A DNA stretch of 64,000 nucleotides from Serilophus lunatus (taxonomy: Eukaryota; Chordata; Aves; Passeriformes; Eurylaimidae), in the NCBI GenBank assembly GCA_013399895.1, contig VXBA01006212.1, positions 74,527 to 138,526 of the forward strand, written 5' to 3'. A program made the position numbers and the translations under genes. This document shows positions 63,792 to 64,000 of this stretch, in pieces; the first letter of the stretch is position 1; every line of letters starts with the position of its first letter. The notes below the pieces were generated by a model. It made no database searches, had not been told where the DNA came from, and was given only the letters and a program-made list of their open reading frames with translations.

Positions 63792-64000
63792 GCTCTCATA
63801 TTCTTAGTAATGCTTTGGAGCTTGGGATGGTCTTCCAAACAATCACTACTTCCACAAACCTGTATTCTTCACTTTACCCGACATCAGTTTAAAGTGATAC
63901 AACCCTGAACGGCACCATCTGACTAATACTTGTCATACATGGGAGACCAGAAAGAAGCTTCTAGCAGCTGAGCTACCTGTGCGGTCAGAGAATCACATTT

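Larger units (their letters stand above)
46484..64000 (+). other. PRKN: PRKN intron 9, 5' portion (3' end outside window)
   Basis: This is sequence downstream of the exon 9 donor. Exon 10 (84 bp in human, beginning with the second IBR zinc site) was looked for by eye and not seen, so intron 9 is at least 17.5 kb. Contents are a long 5'-truncated CR1 (53575-54437), a short CR1 tail (63325-63394), and AT-rich simple repeats near 55633, 62384, 62671 and 63777. The stretches 46490-53574 and 54438-63324 show no gene. Low-complexity A/T runs are common and open frames are short. Confidence 0.85.

Noticed and set aside
46484..64000. Search for PRKN exon 10 (second IBR zinc site)
   Set aside because: No 84-bp exon with the expected FCRECK-type start was seen; a TBLASTN search with parkin residues 362-389 would settle it.
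1..64000. CRISPR arrays, operons, prophages, bacterial-type defence systems, tRNA or rRNA genes
   Set aside because: The sequence is vertebrate intronic DNA with split exons and CR1/LTR repeats. No spaced direct-repeat array, clustered genes or tRNA-like promoter boxes were seen.

Overview
This window looks like avian nuclear DNA. It carries several truncated CR1 LINE copies, which end 3' in short ATTCT-type octamer repeats, and bird-type endogenous-retrovirus LTRs. It also holds two unmistakable exons of parkin (PRKN/PARK2), the RBR E3 ubiquitin ligase. The GC-rich LTR at 13153-14250 is of a kind I know from neoavian (including passerine) genomes; the exact species cannot be told from the sequence. 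The background is AT-rich with a low density of recognisable repeats (roughly 5%), which fits a large bird intron.

Layout: the whole window lies inside PRKN, transcribed on the + strand. Positions 1-35216 are the 3' part of intron 7. Exon 8 is 35217-35278 (62 bp), intron 8 is 35279-46333 (11,055 bp), exon 9 is 46334-46483 (150 bp), and 46484-64000 is the 5' part of intron 9. Both exons have the lengths of the human exons, canonical AG/GT borders and the phases expected of PRKN. Exon 8 supplies the end of RING1, with the last zinc ligand and two phospho-ubiquitin-pocket residues. Exon 9 supplies the helix between RING1 and IBR and the four cysteines of the first IBR zinc site. Exons 7 and 10 were looked for by eye and not found.

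The introns hold mobile-element remains. At the left edge is an LTR tail (1-322). Near 13 kb two different solo LTRs lie side by side with divergent promoters: an ERVK-like LTR on the - strand (12801-13136) and a GC-rich 1.1-kb LTR on the + strand (13153-14250), the latter flanked by a 5-bp AACAC target-site duplication. Seven CR1 fragments are recognised (5995-6266 +, 31023-31080 -, 33351-33511 -, 36807-36940 -, 41713-41806 +, 53575-54437 -, 63325-63394 +). The long one at 53.6-54.4 kb still encodes decayed reverse-transcriptase pieces. Smaller curiosities are a near-perfect 21-bp-stem hairpin at 21697-21754, a minus-strand G-quadruplex motif at 9926-9948, short tandem duplications and a tiny telomere-like motif.

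No bacterial-type system, CRISPR array, tRNA or rRNA gene was seen, and I find no convincing undescribed biological system. The 60-240-residue open frames across the window are chance frames or LTR/CR1 sequence, apart from the two PRKN exons, whose own frame is interrupted by introns.
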